NCBI GenBank assembly: GCA_954871525.1
Contig: OX940865.1
Location: 21,374,420 to 21,438,419 of the forward strand
DNA length: 64,000 nt
Source: Parietaria judaica
Taxonomy: Eukaryota; Streptophyta; Magnoliopsida; Rosales; Urticaceae
Direction: 5' to 3'
How positions within the stretch are numbered: position 1 is the stretch's first letter; each line of letters opens with the position of its first letter. Made by a program: the position numbers and the translations under genes. Positions 34,501 to 46,831 of the stretch are shown piece after piece. The notes beneath the pieces are model-generated. The model was not told the origin of the DNA. It ran no database searches and saw nothing but the letters and a program-made list of their open reading frames with translations.

Positions 34501-36468
34501 TATTTTTCTTCTTTTGTCCCATGCTGAAGCATTTATGGAAGTATATCTATAAATTCATTAAAATTATTGAGATTTACATAGTTTTTCCCTCTTCAATTGT
34601 CTTAGAAACTTAATGAAGCATTATTCATGAGTTAAAAGTTAAAACACTCACGAACATATTCTAAGATTTAAGTACACTGTTTTAATGGAATATTATAACT
34701 CACGACTAAAGTTTTGGCACTAAATTAGTATATCAATTAAAATATAAAGTTGAGGGTTACAGATGATACAATCATTCAATTTTGAAACTCAATACACAAA
34801 TAAATATCAATAAGTGTCAATAATTTATCAATAATTATCGATAAATGTCGATACGAATAATGTTATCCTTTAAATACTAAAAGATTACGATAAAATATTA
34901 AAGGTTTACTATATAATTTTGCATAGTTTAGGACTCAATACTTAATTTCTAAAGGAATATTTTCACATATTTTTGGAAGGAAATCTAATATATGATTTAT
35001 ATTTTGCTAGTTATATATTATTATTATTATTATAGTTTTATGACGTCAAGTGGAAAGTTTTGTATTCTTTCCTCTTATGTTTCGCACGATTAACAAAGTG
35101 ATGTTGGAAAATGAAGTTTTCTTTGACGTCAATACATATCGTTAGCCACGTATCCATTCACATGCCCAACTACTCAACCTTACAAAATCATTATTATTTT
35201 TTCATTTATAATTTTTACAAGTAACGAAAGACATTTCGTATACACAAACAAACCTATTTTTAGTTCATTTATTAAAGTCTAAAAGACATTAAAAACTTAA
35301 AATTTATATCATTCAAGAATACATAAAATTAATTTCGATGATTTCTCACGTAAACATGGAATAAAATCAGGGATCCGATATTAGTTTCTTTTAAGTTTCA
35401 AGATAAAACCGAAATTAGAATTTTCTGGCTCAAAATATTTGTTGGAACAAGAAAATTTGGTTCCGTATTTTATCTAGAATCCGATATACGATTCTAGCTT
35501 CGTATTGTATTTTATTTTTTTCTTAACTTTTAAGATCGTCCGTCTTATAAAAAAAATAACAGTTTAGATTGAGTAAAAGAAAAAAAGAATTCAATTTAGA
35601 AAAAAGTTCAAAATCGGAGTACCGAATTTGTCCGAATTTATAATTTAATTCGAAAAAATTCAAAACCTGAATTTTCTAGTTTCGATTTTTTTCTTTCTTT
35701 CGAACTTATAACGAAAATTTAAAATTCTGAATAGCATATTCACAACATTCTTCTCACCCCGATTTCTTACCCTAAAATATTTAATTCCCATTTGACATAA
35801 ATTTCACCAATTTCTCAAAGAAATTCCACGTATATATGTAGGCATATATTCTTGTCCTTAAATAGAAAGTCCTCAAAAGAAAAAAGAATAAACATTGTCG
35901 TTTAGCAAGACAAGTCCTTCAGCTTTTGCCTTATCCATCTCGTCATCGTCATCACCATCACATTCGCCGACTCATCGCCGATTCCAAAGTGACTCATCAA
36001 ATTAACAAGCTTTATCTCTTACACGTTTCTCAATGCACTTGCAGACACACCCATTTAATTCTCCTCCATTAATATATTCCTCTCTATTCGTATCCCAACT
36101 TCCAACTGTTCCGTAGAGCCACGGATCGATCTCGAATTCAATCGATGAAGTTTGAAAATTTTCCATCTGGGCAAGTCAGCATGAGGGTTGGAATCGAATT
36201 GATTGATATCTTGAAGCTCGGGAACCAGCTCTGATCGCTCTGTGTAATGACGTGTGAGTGATTGTAAATTCGATTTCTTAGAATTCCCTGTTCTGATTAA
36301 GCGTTAGAGAGTTCGTAATCGTACCATTTTCAGTTTCAATATTTTATTCCTGGTCAATTTTGGTGTTCGATTGGGAATTTAGAAATCCCCAAATTGTTGT
36401 GGATTGCGAAATTGAGAAATCCCCAAATCGCTGTGGATTGTGAAGATTGTTTGCAGTGAAACCCATCA
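31521..36468. other. Intergenic, no gene seen
   Basis: This long AT-rich spacer holds a tiny poly(A) retroposition scar (32,933-32,960), a moderately GC-rich stretch at 33,630-34,150 with no recognisable product, and a TTCGGTTCCG-type degenerate region at 35,340-35,760. The SDP1 promoter and leader follow from about 36,000. A leader intron with GTGAGT at 36,254 and TTTGCAG ending at 36,456 is plausible; a 34-bp tandem duplication lies in it (36,382-36,449). Confidence 0.5.
32933..32960 (+). mobile_element. Minimal poly(A) retroposition scar
   Basis: TTCGT followed by 23 A residues is flanked by perfect 16-bp direct repeats, AACTCGTTTACAATGT at 32,917-32,932 and 32,961-32,976. Direct repeats of that length around a poly(A) tail are the footprint of LINE-type target-primed reverse transcription. 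Almost nothing but the tail was inserted. Confidence 0.75.
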
Positions 36469-39400
36469 ATGGATATTAGCAACGAAGCCAATGTCGATTC
36501 GTTTCCGATCGGACCGTCGACGATCGTGGGCCGTACGATCGCTTTCAGGGTTCTGTTCTGCAAATCCATGTCGCACCTTCGTCACCGGGTCTTCCACGCG
36601 CTGCTGCACGCGCTCTACAGGCTCAGGGAGCTCCTCTCGCCGGCGCTCACGTGGTTCCACCCCCGGAACCCGCAGGGAATCCTCGCCATGGTGACGATTA
36701 TTGCGTTCGTGCTGAAGCGGTACACAAACGTCAAGCGCCGGGCCGAGATGGCGTACCGCCGCAAGTTCTGGCGCAACATGATGCGGGCGGCGCTTACGTA
36801 CGAGGAGTGGGCCCACGCGGCGAAGATGCTCGACAAGGAGACGCCGAGGATGAGCGAGTCCGACCTCTATGACGAGGAGCTCGTGAGGAATAAGCTCGAA
36901 GAGCTCCGGCACAGGAGGCGGGAGGGTTCGCTCCGGGACATTATGTTCTGTATGCGTGCCGACCTCGTCCGGAACCTCGGGAACATGTGCAACTCCGAGC
37001 TCCACAAGGGGCGGCTCCAGGTTCCGAAGCTCATCAAGGAGTACATTGACGAGGTCTCAACGCAGTTGCGGATGGTCTGTGATTCTGGATCTGAGGAGCT
37101 CACTTTAGAAGAGAGGCTCGCGTTCATGCACGAGACGAGGCACGCTTTCGGGCGGACTGCGCTCCTCTTGAGCGGCGGCGCGTCTCTCGGTTCGTTCCAT
37201 GTTGGCGTTGTGAAAACACTCGTGAACCACAAGCTTCTGCCTCGGATTATTGCCGGCTCGAGCGTCGGGTCAATAATGTGTGCCGTTGTCGCCACTCGGT
37301 CGTGGCCGGAGCTCCGATCGTTCTTTGAGGACTCGTGGCATTCCTTGCAGTTTTTCGATCAGATGGGCGGGATTTTCACCGTTGTGAAACGGGTCATGAC
37401 GCAAGGCGCTCTCCACGAAATCCGACAGTTGCAGATAATGCTGAGAAACCTCACAAGCAACCTAACTTTTCAAGAGGCGTACGACATGACGGGACGGGTT
37501 TTGGGGATCACAGTGTGCTCGCCTAGGAAGCACGAGCCGCCGCGGTGCCTGAACTACTTGACGTCGCCACACGTTGTGATCTGGAGTGCTGTGACGGCCT
37601 CGTGCGCGTTCCCTGGCCTGTTCGAGGCACAGGAGCTGATGGCGAAGGACCGGAGTGGGGAGATCGTGCCGTATCACCCACCTTTCAACCTGGGACCGGA
37701 GGCGGGGTCCACTCCGGTGCGGCGGTGGAGGGATGGGAGCTTGGAGATCGATCTACCCATGATGCAACTTAAAGAGCTTTTCAATGTGAATCACTTCATT
37801 GTGTCGCAGGCGAATCCCCATATTGCACCGTTTCTGAGGCTTAAGGAGTTCTGGAGAGAGCTCGGAGGTAACTTTGCTGCCAAGGTATTGCCCGGAACTT
37901 CGAATAATTTATGTGTTCGAGCTCGAATTCTGACATGAACCAATGCATTGAGCATTTCTTGAACTTGTTTAATAAAAAATGGACACATTAAGCTAGACTT
38001 ACTTGTTTTGCTGGTTGATAGTTGATACTAGGGTAAGCAATCGAGTTTTTGGTTCGGTTTCCACGTGATAGTAGTGCCAAAAGTCACAGTATCGTTTTTT
38101 CAAAATTTAAAATCGGAACCATTTTTTTTTTACAAGAAAAATGATTTCATCAATGACTGGATTTTCAGTTTAAATTTAATCGACATGTATTGTACTACAA
38201 AATTATCATAAATATATCACCAGAAAAAGACATGAGAATTAAGGATCTGGATTTTTTTATTTTTATTTTTTGATATAAAGAGATGCAAACATCAAAAGAG
38301 TTATTGGCATTATTGGTGCCCTTCTTTTACATGAGATGTGTGGATTTGGCCCCTCTATTTTCAGATATAGCGGAAATGACTGGTCTTTTATGATTATATT
38401 GTGGATTTGTAATGGAGGGATCAAACCCGCAAATCCCTCGTAAAGGAGTGGTAAAACAGTATCATTAAGCGGTAACTTCGGTTATCCGGGACTATTTAAT
38501 ATTTAGGAATTACAATCTGGTACCACATAGAAGAAACTGGTAGTGATTTTGAAAGCAATATCTATGGGAAGTAAAAAGATCGTTAAACTCGTTTTTTTTT
38601 AAATTTATATTAGAGGATCTGGTGTATTTACATTTCATTTTGTATGAAAAATCTGTAGCTTGCTCATCTTGCTGAGATGGAAGTGAAACACAGATGCAAT
38701 CAGATACTCGAACTCGGTTTCCCGTTGGGCGGACTCGCTCGACTTTTCGCGCAAGAATGGGAGGGTGACGTCACCATCGTTATGCCCGCCACACTCTCTC
38801 AGGTACTATATCACTTCCTCAGAATTTCATAACAGTTCAAGGAACCACGGGATCGACTAATCGAGCTCTACTCTCTCAGTACTCGAAGATCATTCAGAAC
38901 CCGTCTTACGTAGAGCTCCAAAAGGCGGCCAATCAGGGGAGGCGGTGCACGTGGGAGAAGCTCTCAGCTATCAAAGCCAACTGCGGGATCGAGCTTGCGC
39001 TCGACGAGTGCGTCGCGATGCTCAACCACTTGCGCCGGCTCCGCCGGAGCGATGAGCGAGCCGCAGGCGTTTCGCACGGGCTCGCCAGCACGTCCCGGTT
39101 TAACGCTTCGCGGAGGATCCCGTCGTGGAACTGCATTGCCCGAGAGAACTCCACGGGCTCGCTTGACGATCTTCTCGCTGATGTCCACGGCCGAGCCGGC
39201 CGCTCTCACCGCGATGGAAGCGACAGCGAGACTGAGATTGCCGAACAGAGCTCTTGGACGCGATCTGGCGGCCCGTTAATGAGGACGACCTCCGCGAACA
39301 AGTTCATCGACTTCGTGCAGAATCTCGACATCGACGCCGAGCTTAGCCGGAATCTGCTCATGAGCCCTACCTCGATCAGTGATTTCTTCCACAGCCCTAG

Positions 39401-39767
39401 AGGCTCAGAGAATGCAGATTTCGACCAGAGGGATTTCAGAACCCGATCTTTGTCAACGGGAGCGAGCATCATGGTATCCGAGGGCGATCTACTGCAGCCG
39501 GAGAGGACCGAGAACGGGATTCTGTTCAACATCGTGAAGAAAGATGATTTAACGCTGTCCAATCGGAATCACGATGCTGAGAGTTGCCGGCTTGAAGCTG
39601 CCGAGTGCTTGCAATTAGACTGCTTGGAGAATCAGAGCTCGATTTCTGAATACGGCGACGTCGACGCAATTGTTCGAGAAAATTCGTTGAATGAGACCGA
39701 TCGCGATTGCGATTCTGTCGATCATAACGGCTCGGACAGTACCGTAGATCAAGAGCTTCATGCGTAA
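36469..39767 (+). CDS. SDP1: SDP1-type triacylglycerol lipase
   Basis: Three exons (36,469-37,884, 38,659-38,802, 38,880-39,767), all phase 0, give 815 aa; Arabidopsis SDP1 is about 825 aa. SDP1 starts oil breakdown by hydrolysing triacylglycerol at the oil-body surface. The opening [20 protein letters not shown] matches the family. The DUF3336 region covers about 80-225 ([35 protein letters not shown]). The patatin domain has the oxyanion loop [12 protein letters not shown] (233-244), the GSSVG nucleophile Ser265 and the partner Asp422 in RDGSLE. The exon-2 segment [18 protein letters not shown] is conserved, and the Ser-rich C-terminal 250 residues vary in the family. No break is seen. It could be the SDP1-LIKE paralogue instead; the family call is firm. 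Confidence 0.96.
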
Positions 39768-41668
39768 CAGATTATTCCGATCAATGGTCATAGACTTTTT
39801 TCATCTTCTTCGAGATTGATTCTTCATTGAATTGCCCGGTTTCCAATCGGAAACATTGAGGTTCACGTTCATCTTCCGCAACAAGTGTCATGGTGTTGTA
39901 GGGTTTATAATTAAAATGCAGAGAAAATATATGAAGTGTTAATAGTCTTGTATAATACGGACTTGTTGTACCTTAATTAAACCCTTCAATATCAATCAAG
40001 TTGAACCATTTTTTGGTTTTTAGTTCTTAATTATGTTTTATTTTTACCATTAAAAAGTGTAATATTCTACCGAAAAACTAAATTAAATTCAAAGCGTTTT
40101 TTAAAAAAGGAATATGATATCTTTAACAAAAAATAACAGAAAATTACAATTGTACAAAACCAATATAATATAAATACTGACAGAATTGCATTTTATTATC
40201 AAATCGTGCATACCGATTTTAATAACTTTCAACTCATTAAAAACACAAAGGGTATAAATAAAACAAAGTATCTATCAATTAATTGGATATAGCTTTGTAC
40301 TTCCGCGTAATCTTAATAATAAGTACAACTAATTATAATTATAGAAATGTTAAATGTAATATTATTAACATAGTAAATTAAATGAACTATTTCGATGTAA
40401 TAAGATTTTTTTTAAAATTATTTTCACTTGTCGACTTCTTTGGAAATTTTCTCTTCCCCATTATCTCTTACTTCATTGATCAATTTTTCTTTGTACTTAT
40501 TATTTACTTAGTGTTTTTGCAGATAAAGCAAACAAACATGTTTGGGTCACCGCAACACAACACAACCAAGGAGAGAGAAAGAAAAAGGAGTGGTTATTAT
40601 GGGAAGAGTGAGAGTCAAAAACGACAATGAATTGAAAACAACCACACTACCATTTCATTGATGGAAAACTCAGTGCGTGTAGTGAGTGGTCCAACTCCAA
40701 CCACGCATGCAATTGCAAAGTGGCTTGCCTTTTTTGCCACCAATTTTTATTACTAAAATATGGAGGTACACACTTACGAATAAGCAACCACCCGCAACTC
40801 CAATTTAATTTATATGTACACAGAGTTTCTAAGTACAAGTTGACGGGGATACCCGTAATTAAAAAAAAAAATCGAGTGCAGCTTGCCCTTGCCCGTTGTC
40901 GATGAAATACCGGAAGCGCACTACGGTTGAAGATGCCCGCTCCTATGATTACAGTTTGCTAAGTCAACCTCGCCGCCGCCGGAATGCTTCCTATCTTTCT
41001 TTTATTTTTACAAAACGTTAAATGATGATACAAACTGTAAACTTTGAGAACTAGAAGCAAAAGCGTTACATGATTTTATGAACTTATGAGTTATGACTAT
41101 GAGTATTATAATATAGTGGATGGGTATTTTCGTCATAAAAACGTATGTTTGTTTAGTTATAGTCTTATAGACTAGGTGAAGTGAATCAAAAGTTGTCGTT
41201 TGATGAGTTTTTGTGTGTTGTTTCCGTGTTCTAGTTTTATTTATTTATTTGCCAACTTGTTTAAATTGTGGAACTCGTGGTTGTCTTCATTACCTACTAT
41301 GATTATGAAATAAAACCTTAATTATATCTTTATTGTATAGTTGTATTTAATTATTATTACGCGTGACGTCTAATATTTATCTTATACTTAATCAAGTGTA
41401 TTCATTTAAACCGTACACAAGACAGGAAGATTAGCTTTTGTTTTTGCTCTAATTATTTTCCTTAGAGGATTAACGATTATTAGTCGCTATCATAAAAGCT
41501 GATTTCTTGAACAGTTTTTTTCTTCATTTTGCTTTAAATAAAATGTAGTGCCACAAACCTAGGTTCAAAAACCCGTTTTTGTTGATAAATCGGTTGGTGT
41601 TTTCGAGGATCATCGATGGATTTTTGAGGACCATCGATGAAAAAGTTACTGACAGGATTATCGATGGA
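39768..41668. other. Intergenic, no gene seen
   Basis: This is AT-rich DNA downstream of SDP1. Short GAGGAYCATCGATGGATTTT-like direct repeats near 41,605-41,670 precede the SINE insertion. No gene is supported. Confidence 0.55.
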
Positions 41669-41894
41669 CTTTTTATTTTTATTTTTTAATAGGAGGTGGC
41701 GTTGTCGGCCAATGTTACAATGCACTTTCGCATTACTAGATATATTATGTTTAAGAGCATGTGGCACTATTGGTCAAGTTTACAAATATGTAAAGGGGGC
41801 GGGGCATTCATTTGAGTCCCATGGTGTTTTGAGCCCGTGACCTCTTGAATAGATGTGTACTAGAATTACCACTAGGCCAAGTTTGCTTGGTTGA
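41669..41894 (-). mobile_element. tRNA-derived SINE, 226 bp
   Basis: A perfect 14-bp target duplication GGATTATCGATGGA flanks it (41,655-41,668 and 41,895-41,908). Read on the minus strand, it has a Pol III A box TGGCCTAGTGG (41,869-41,879) and a B-box-like GGGCTCAAAAC (41,826-41,836) at tRNA-like spacing. It ends in an A-rich tail broken by T residues. This is the standard layout of a plant SINE. I cannot name the family. Confidence 0.85.
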
Positions 41895-43632
41895 GGATTA
41901 TCGATGGATAATCACTAGAATAGTTTAACGAATATATTTACTAAGTTTTCATATGTAAATAAAATACAGTCTCACTCTCATATGTGTAAATACTCAAATA
42001 AAATCATGTCATACTCGTAAATAAAATCATGCTCAAACATAAGAAAATAAAAAGAAGATTAAAAGATACTAAATAATTTGATACTACACATAATTAACTA
42101 TTTGACTTTGTGGAGAAGTCATGGAGCAAGTATAAGTGAATCTAAAATACACATTTGTTTGGATTTGAAAAGTCCCACATGAAACAAATACAAAAAAAAC
42201 AATAACATCGCTACTATATCTCTATTTCTAAATCCAAGCAAATCAACCTATCTATCTTTATACTTGGCTAATAAGCCATGCGAAGTTATTTTTTTTTCTT
42301 GAAAAATATATTTTTTAGTATTTTGCATTGAAGATACTTTTGTCGAAAATTGTTGAAGAGTGCAATTTTTTTTAAATTGTCCATTTTTTTGTTATTTTCA
42401 CATTGTTTTTATGGATAAAAGATTGCATTAACTATTTACCGATTACTATTAGCAAGACGAAGAATCGAGAAAAATTCGAACATTGCCACATACCATAGTC
42501 CATATATATATATATATGCCGCATATTGTATTATTGTTAATAATTAACAGTAAATACTATTACGGATTACCATCATGGCATTAATATTTCTACACTAAAT
42601 TTCAGTTTGGTTGGTGGTCTGTCAAATCATCGTATTCGTACCTTGTTAATGTTTTTATTAGCTCCCTCTTAATTATTTTTGGGAAGTACTTAATCTTAAA
42701 TATGTGGACATAATTTCAATCTTTTCTTTTCAGTAAAAAATCACAATATTGTGTCAAGGTTCAAATCCGTCGTTGTCGAATTTATTTTTCTTAAGTACTT
42801 TTTTAATTAATAAAAATGTCAAATAATTAAAATTTTCTAAAATTTAATCGCAAACATGTTACGATTGGATCGTTTAGGAAATTTTCAAGAAAGAAAAGAT
42901 GGAACCGACAGAATATAGAAACTTTTGAATCTTCATTGAAAATAAAAGAAAATATAATTGTCATGTCTTCGAAATTGGATGTTTAAAGTAAAAAATAAAA
43001 TAAAAATTAAGTCTAAACCTATTATAAAAAAAGAATAAAATGACATTTTATATAAAGTTAAAAAAAAAAAAACACCGGATACAATGAAATGTAATTGTAC
43101 ATGTGTATTTAGTGTAACGAATTTTAACGAAACATAGATGTGTTTTGGCTTTTTCAATACTATACATTATCTAAATAGTTAACTAGAAATGTGGCAATGT
43201 ACTTATTATAAGATTGTGTCACACCCCTAAAGTTTGGGTAAGACTGGGGTGGGACAAGTCTTGTCGAGAAACCATCGCTAGGTGAAATTCGGGTAGAATG
43301 TCGAAGTGTAAGGGTAGATTAGGAAGGCTACGGTAACGAAGGGTTAGGCGACTATGTTAGGTCTCGGGACTTGCCATCCCGTTACCTGTGGCGTAGTGCT
43401 GGTCGGGAGCTGAAGCCGCTCTCCTGATGAACCCAAGACAGGGTGAAACCAGCGATGGCGACAAACGTGTGGATGGCTGACTCGGTTAACGGACTTACCG
43501 AGGGCCGCACGGGCGTCTTGCGGGAGTGCCCGCTTAAGCCTGTGACAGATTGGTACTTATGTAGTAAATATTCTAGAGCGCGATAAATGTTTGAAGACAT
43601 TGAATCAGAGGAAAAGCAATGTGTCTTGATAT
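41895..43632. other. Intergenic with a GC-rich LTR-like block
   Basis: This is mostly AT-rich. From about 43,217 to 43,600 the sequence becomes GC-rich and starts TGTCACACCCCTAAAG, which resembles the opening of many plant Ty3/gypsy LTRs. I could not find the other LTR or a target duplication, so it may be a truncated solo LTR. Confidence 0.4.
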
Positions 43633-43935
43633 TAGTGCTGCACATAACGCCGTCGCGGCTGGTCGCGGCGGAATCGCCGGAATCGCCAAACGTCGGATCG
43701 CGACGCGTCGTGGGAGGTAGCCTGGCGATGCATCGCGATGGACCGCGAGAGAGAGAGAGAGCCAGCCTTGTGAGAGAGCGAGGGAGAGAGAGGGGGAGAG
43801 AGACGTGCGTCGCGACGGAATGGTCTTGCCGCGAACCGTCGCGATTTTTGGCTCAGAACCGCGAAGAGTCGCGATGCGACGGAGAAGGCCGCGACACGTC
43901 GTGGTCGGATGTGGCGACGGATCTGTGCAGCTCTA
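43633..43935. mobile_element. hAT MITE, 303 bp, TCGCGAC family
   Basis: A perfect 8-bp target duplication CTTGATAT flanks it (43,625-43,632 and 43,936-43,943). The inverted ends start TAGTGCTGCACA and TAGAGCTGCACA. The body is mostly GTCGCGAC-type repeats around a short GAGAGAG tract. It shares ends and repeats with the elements at 30,719 and 62,310 and is the shortest member. The open frames in it are by-products of the GC-rich repeats. Confidence 0.9.
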
Positions 43936-43943
43936 CTTGATAT

Positions 43944-46024
43944 GTAGCATATATTGCACTACGTCCAATACAACGCACAATTATTAATGCAAACGATAAT
44001 CTTTGACTGGAATCTGCATCTATTTATAATTATTTGTTTATTTTTTCTAATAATAGTTTTTTCAACTAATAATAGTATATATTTCCCCAATCATTTAATT
44101 TTTATTGAAACCCAACCAACCAACCTTCCTCAACCTTATTATTCACTACTTCATGTGACGGACGAATATAATATTTATAAATTATGTTTGCAGATAAAAT
44201 AAACTCCATATAATCAAATGTATCTTATAGCTGAAACTTCACAGACTTCTCTGATTTTTTATTCTAGCAAATAACTTTTCGGACTTAATTAAATAACAAC
44301 AGTGATTTTCTAAATATATCTGGAGAAAATCATAAATATAATCATGTTAAATGAGACGTTAATTGCAATTACAATTTACAAATACTATTAAGAATTTTAA
44401 GACATAAAATAAATTAAAATGGACTTTACGGGTAGGAATGTGTATTTATTATTTATATAGGTAAACATCGCTATATATGTCATCTTATAAGATATGAATG
44501 TAACGTCATATTATGTACCACAGACACAGACAGACTGATATATAGTGCGTGTGTACAATAAAAGTATTTGATCGACAAGAATTACTTCCATAATTAATGC
44601 CATTTTCAACGTTAGCTCATCCAATCGCCTTGGTCATGCCGTTCTTCGTTATTATTATTATTATTATTATTTTAAGACTTTTATTTTCAATAAAACCAAA
44701 ACACTGGATTCAATTCAAGCCATTGTAAACTTCCAGGAAGATGAGTGGTGGCAACTTGCAGGCTTTCCGTATCATAATTGATAACAATAATTGGATGATT
44801 TTTTTCTTATTATGTTGCACCTTAACTTCATTGTTTTAACTTTAAACCTTCAAAACGACGTTCAAAATCATATTTGTGATGACATATATAGATATATTTA
44901 TGTAAATATAATCATAGTATAAGTTTTGTTATATATTTAGCGTAAATAAAAACTAAAATTTATAGGTCTTATAAAGTTTAAACATTATATTTATATAGAT
45001 CGATAATAATCCTCTCGGTCTCGGTCTCGCTCTCTCTCTCTGGAACTGGAAGTGCTATAAATAATTCCTCTACATTGTTTCCACTTTATAGTTTGTATTG
45101 CTTACATGAAATGATGAAAGAGTATCAATAGATAAAACTTACAGAAAAACATCAAGTATCAAACTATATAAGATTAGTAGGATGATATAATCATTTAGAA
45201 TAAAATATCTAGAATTTCTTTAAATGGCACATTTTCGAAGTGATCATCACTGTGTCCCGTAAATACAGTACCCAAAAATTCGGAATTCCGATAAAAATCC
45301 GGAAATAAATCCCAGAACCATAATTTGTTGGTTCTGGATTTTTCCGTAACCAGAAATTTATAGTTCTGGATTTTTAAAAAAAAAAACGGGATTCCGTTTG
45401 CTTTTCTTTTCAATATGAACCGTTGATATTTTTTATTTGACAGTTGTTTTAAAAAAATTAAAAAACAGTAACAAATCGGAACCAGATTCCACTATCCGGA
45501 TAAAAACCGGAACTAGAAATTCTTGTTCCGAATAAAACAGGAACGAGAAATTTCTGGTTTATTCCAGATTCGTAAAATACAATACGAGATCTGGTTTTAT
45601 TTACTGTATTTGATAAGATCGTCACATCTAAAATAATATTAGAATCGATTAAAATATATATAAAATTTTAAAATAAAATAATAAATAACGAGAACTTTAT
45701 CCGTACAATGAAAATTGAATTTATGTATACATGTCACTTCTAAACCAAACCCTAACGCCAAAATCAAAATACCTTTTAATTAGTCTCACTAGTCTATGTG
45801 GTTATCCCAAATTAAAGGGAACATTGGCCAAATCACATTAACATTTTCCTTTAAAAAATCAAATAATACAAAAGGTTACAAAAGTCACCCCAACGTTCGA
45901 TATAAGCAAAAACCAAACATATCATCATAATTCATAAGAAAGAGATTAAAAAAAGGAAAACAATTATTCCCCAAAGAAATGCAGCAATATTAAATGGATT
46001 ATTTATTATAATTAATCTTCCCCG
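43944..46024. other. Intergenic, no gene seen
   Basis: This is AT-rich, with an (ATT)n microsatellite at about 44,650-44,673. A region at 45,236-45,625 is rich in GGAACCAGA/TTCTGGTTC-type inverted motifs and could be an old transposon, but I could not fix its ends. Confidence 0.5.
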
Positions 46025-46032
46025 TATAAATA
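46025..46032 (+). promoter_or_regulatory. TATA box of the CML gene
   Basis: TATAAATA lies 153 bp upstream of the main ATG. A start about 30 bp downstream would give a leader of about 120 nt that includes the upstream ATG at 46,075. Confidence 0.8.
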
Positions 46033-46074
46033 GCCCTCAAAAGTCTCGCAGAACGAAGCTTCCACGAAGTTGCC

Positions 46075-46206
46075 ATGGCAGCTCCGAGCCTCCAACCATT
46101 TAAGCCCTTCACCTTCCTCTCTCCTTCTTCTCACCTCTCTCTCTCCCTCCTTCCCTGGTTAATCCTCTTCTTCCACCATGATGAAGCTCGTGAGGATCAA
46201 TTCTAA
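46075..46206 (+). CDS. Upstream ORF overlapping the CML start, 43 aa
   Basis: An ATG in strong context (GCCATGG) opens a 43-codon frame. It runs through the main ATG at 46,178 in another frame and stops 29 bp inside the coding region. It begins MAAPSLQPFKPF and has a Leu/Ser-rich centre. If the leader starts at the TATA-predicted site, scanning ribosomes meet this ATG first. The overlap would prevent simple reinitiation, so it could repress the EF-hand protein or mark use of a second transcription start. Whether the peptide itself matters is unknown. Confidence 0.55.
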   Translation: MAAPSLQPFKPFTFLSPSSHLSLSLLPWLILFFHHDEAREDQF

Positions 46207-46831
46207 GAGCCTCAAGCTCAGTCCCAAGCGTTTCTTCTCCAAGAAGAAACACTCCACATCCGATCCAGAACCCACCTCGTTCGGCTCCGGAACGACGTCG
46301 TCTTCGTCATCGTCATCGTCATCGGATCTGAAGGCGGGTTTGGCCTCGGCGACTCCGACGAGCGTCCTCCCGGAAACCTCCCGCGACCTCTCCGACTTCT
46401 CCGGCGACCTCGGCGAGGCCTTCCGTCTCATGGACCGCCACAAGAGCGGCGTCGTCTCGCGCCACGAGCTCGCCGCGCTGCTCAGCCGCCTCGCCGGCGC
46501 CGGCGAGGCCGACCTCGTCGCGGCGATGCTGCGCGAGGTCGACGACGACGGCGGCGAAGGGGACGACATCAGCGTGGAGGCCATCGTGAGCCGCGTCGCC
46601 GGCGAGCCGGCCGGCGACTCCGAGCTGAGGGAGGCGTTCGAGTTCTTCGACGCCGACCGCGACGGGAAGATCTCCGCCGAGGAGCTCCTCGGGTTCTTCG
46701 CCGCCATGGGGGACGGGCGGTGCACGCTGGAGGACTGCCGGCGCATGATAGCGGGCGTGGACGCGAACGGGGACGGGTTCGTGTGCTTCGCGGACTTCTC
46801 GCGTATGATGGACCTTCAGAGATTATCGTGA
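46178..46831 (+). CDS. Calmodulin-like EF-hand protein, CML35/36-like
   Basis: This is a single-exon frame of 217 aa. Such proteins are calcium sensors that relay Ca2+ signals by binding target proteins. The N-terminus is basic (KSLKLSPKRFFSKKK) followed by a Ser run, as in CML35/36. Four EF-hand positions follow. The loop at 86-97 (DRHKSGVVSRHE) is degenerate. The second, near 122-134, has one residue too many and probably binds no calcium. The loop at 158-169 (DADRDGKISAEE) is canonical. The loop at 195-206 (DANGDGFVCFAD) is nearly so, with Asp in the last place. CTLEDCRRMI and the tail FSRMMDLQR are family hallmarks. The coding region is strongly GC-rich. A second in-frame ATG immediately follows the first. 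Confidence 0.93.
   Translation: MMKLVRINSKSLKLSPKRFFSKKKHSTSDPEPTSFGSGTTSSSSSSSSSDLKAGLASATPTSVLPETSRDLSDFSGDLGEAFRLMDRHKSGVVSRHELAALLSRLAGAGEADLVAAMLREVDDDGGEGDDISVEAIVSRVAGEPAGDSELREAFEFFDADRDGKISAEELLGFFAAMGDGRCTLEDCRRMIAGVDANGDGFVCFADFSRMMDLQRLS

Noticed and set aside
43217..43600. Complete Ty3/gypsy LTR
   Set aside because: Only the opening resembles such an LTR; no partner LTR, target duplication or clear end was found, so it is left as an unassigned block.
43587..43940. A 117-aa frame and a shorter overlapping frame in the 43.6-kb region
   Set aside because: They are translations of GTCGCGAC repeats inside a hAT MITE with a perfect 8-bp target duplication.
45236..45625. Another hAT MITE with GGAACCAGA motifs
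   Set aside because: Inverted motifs exist, but I could not define termini or a target duplication.
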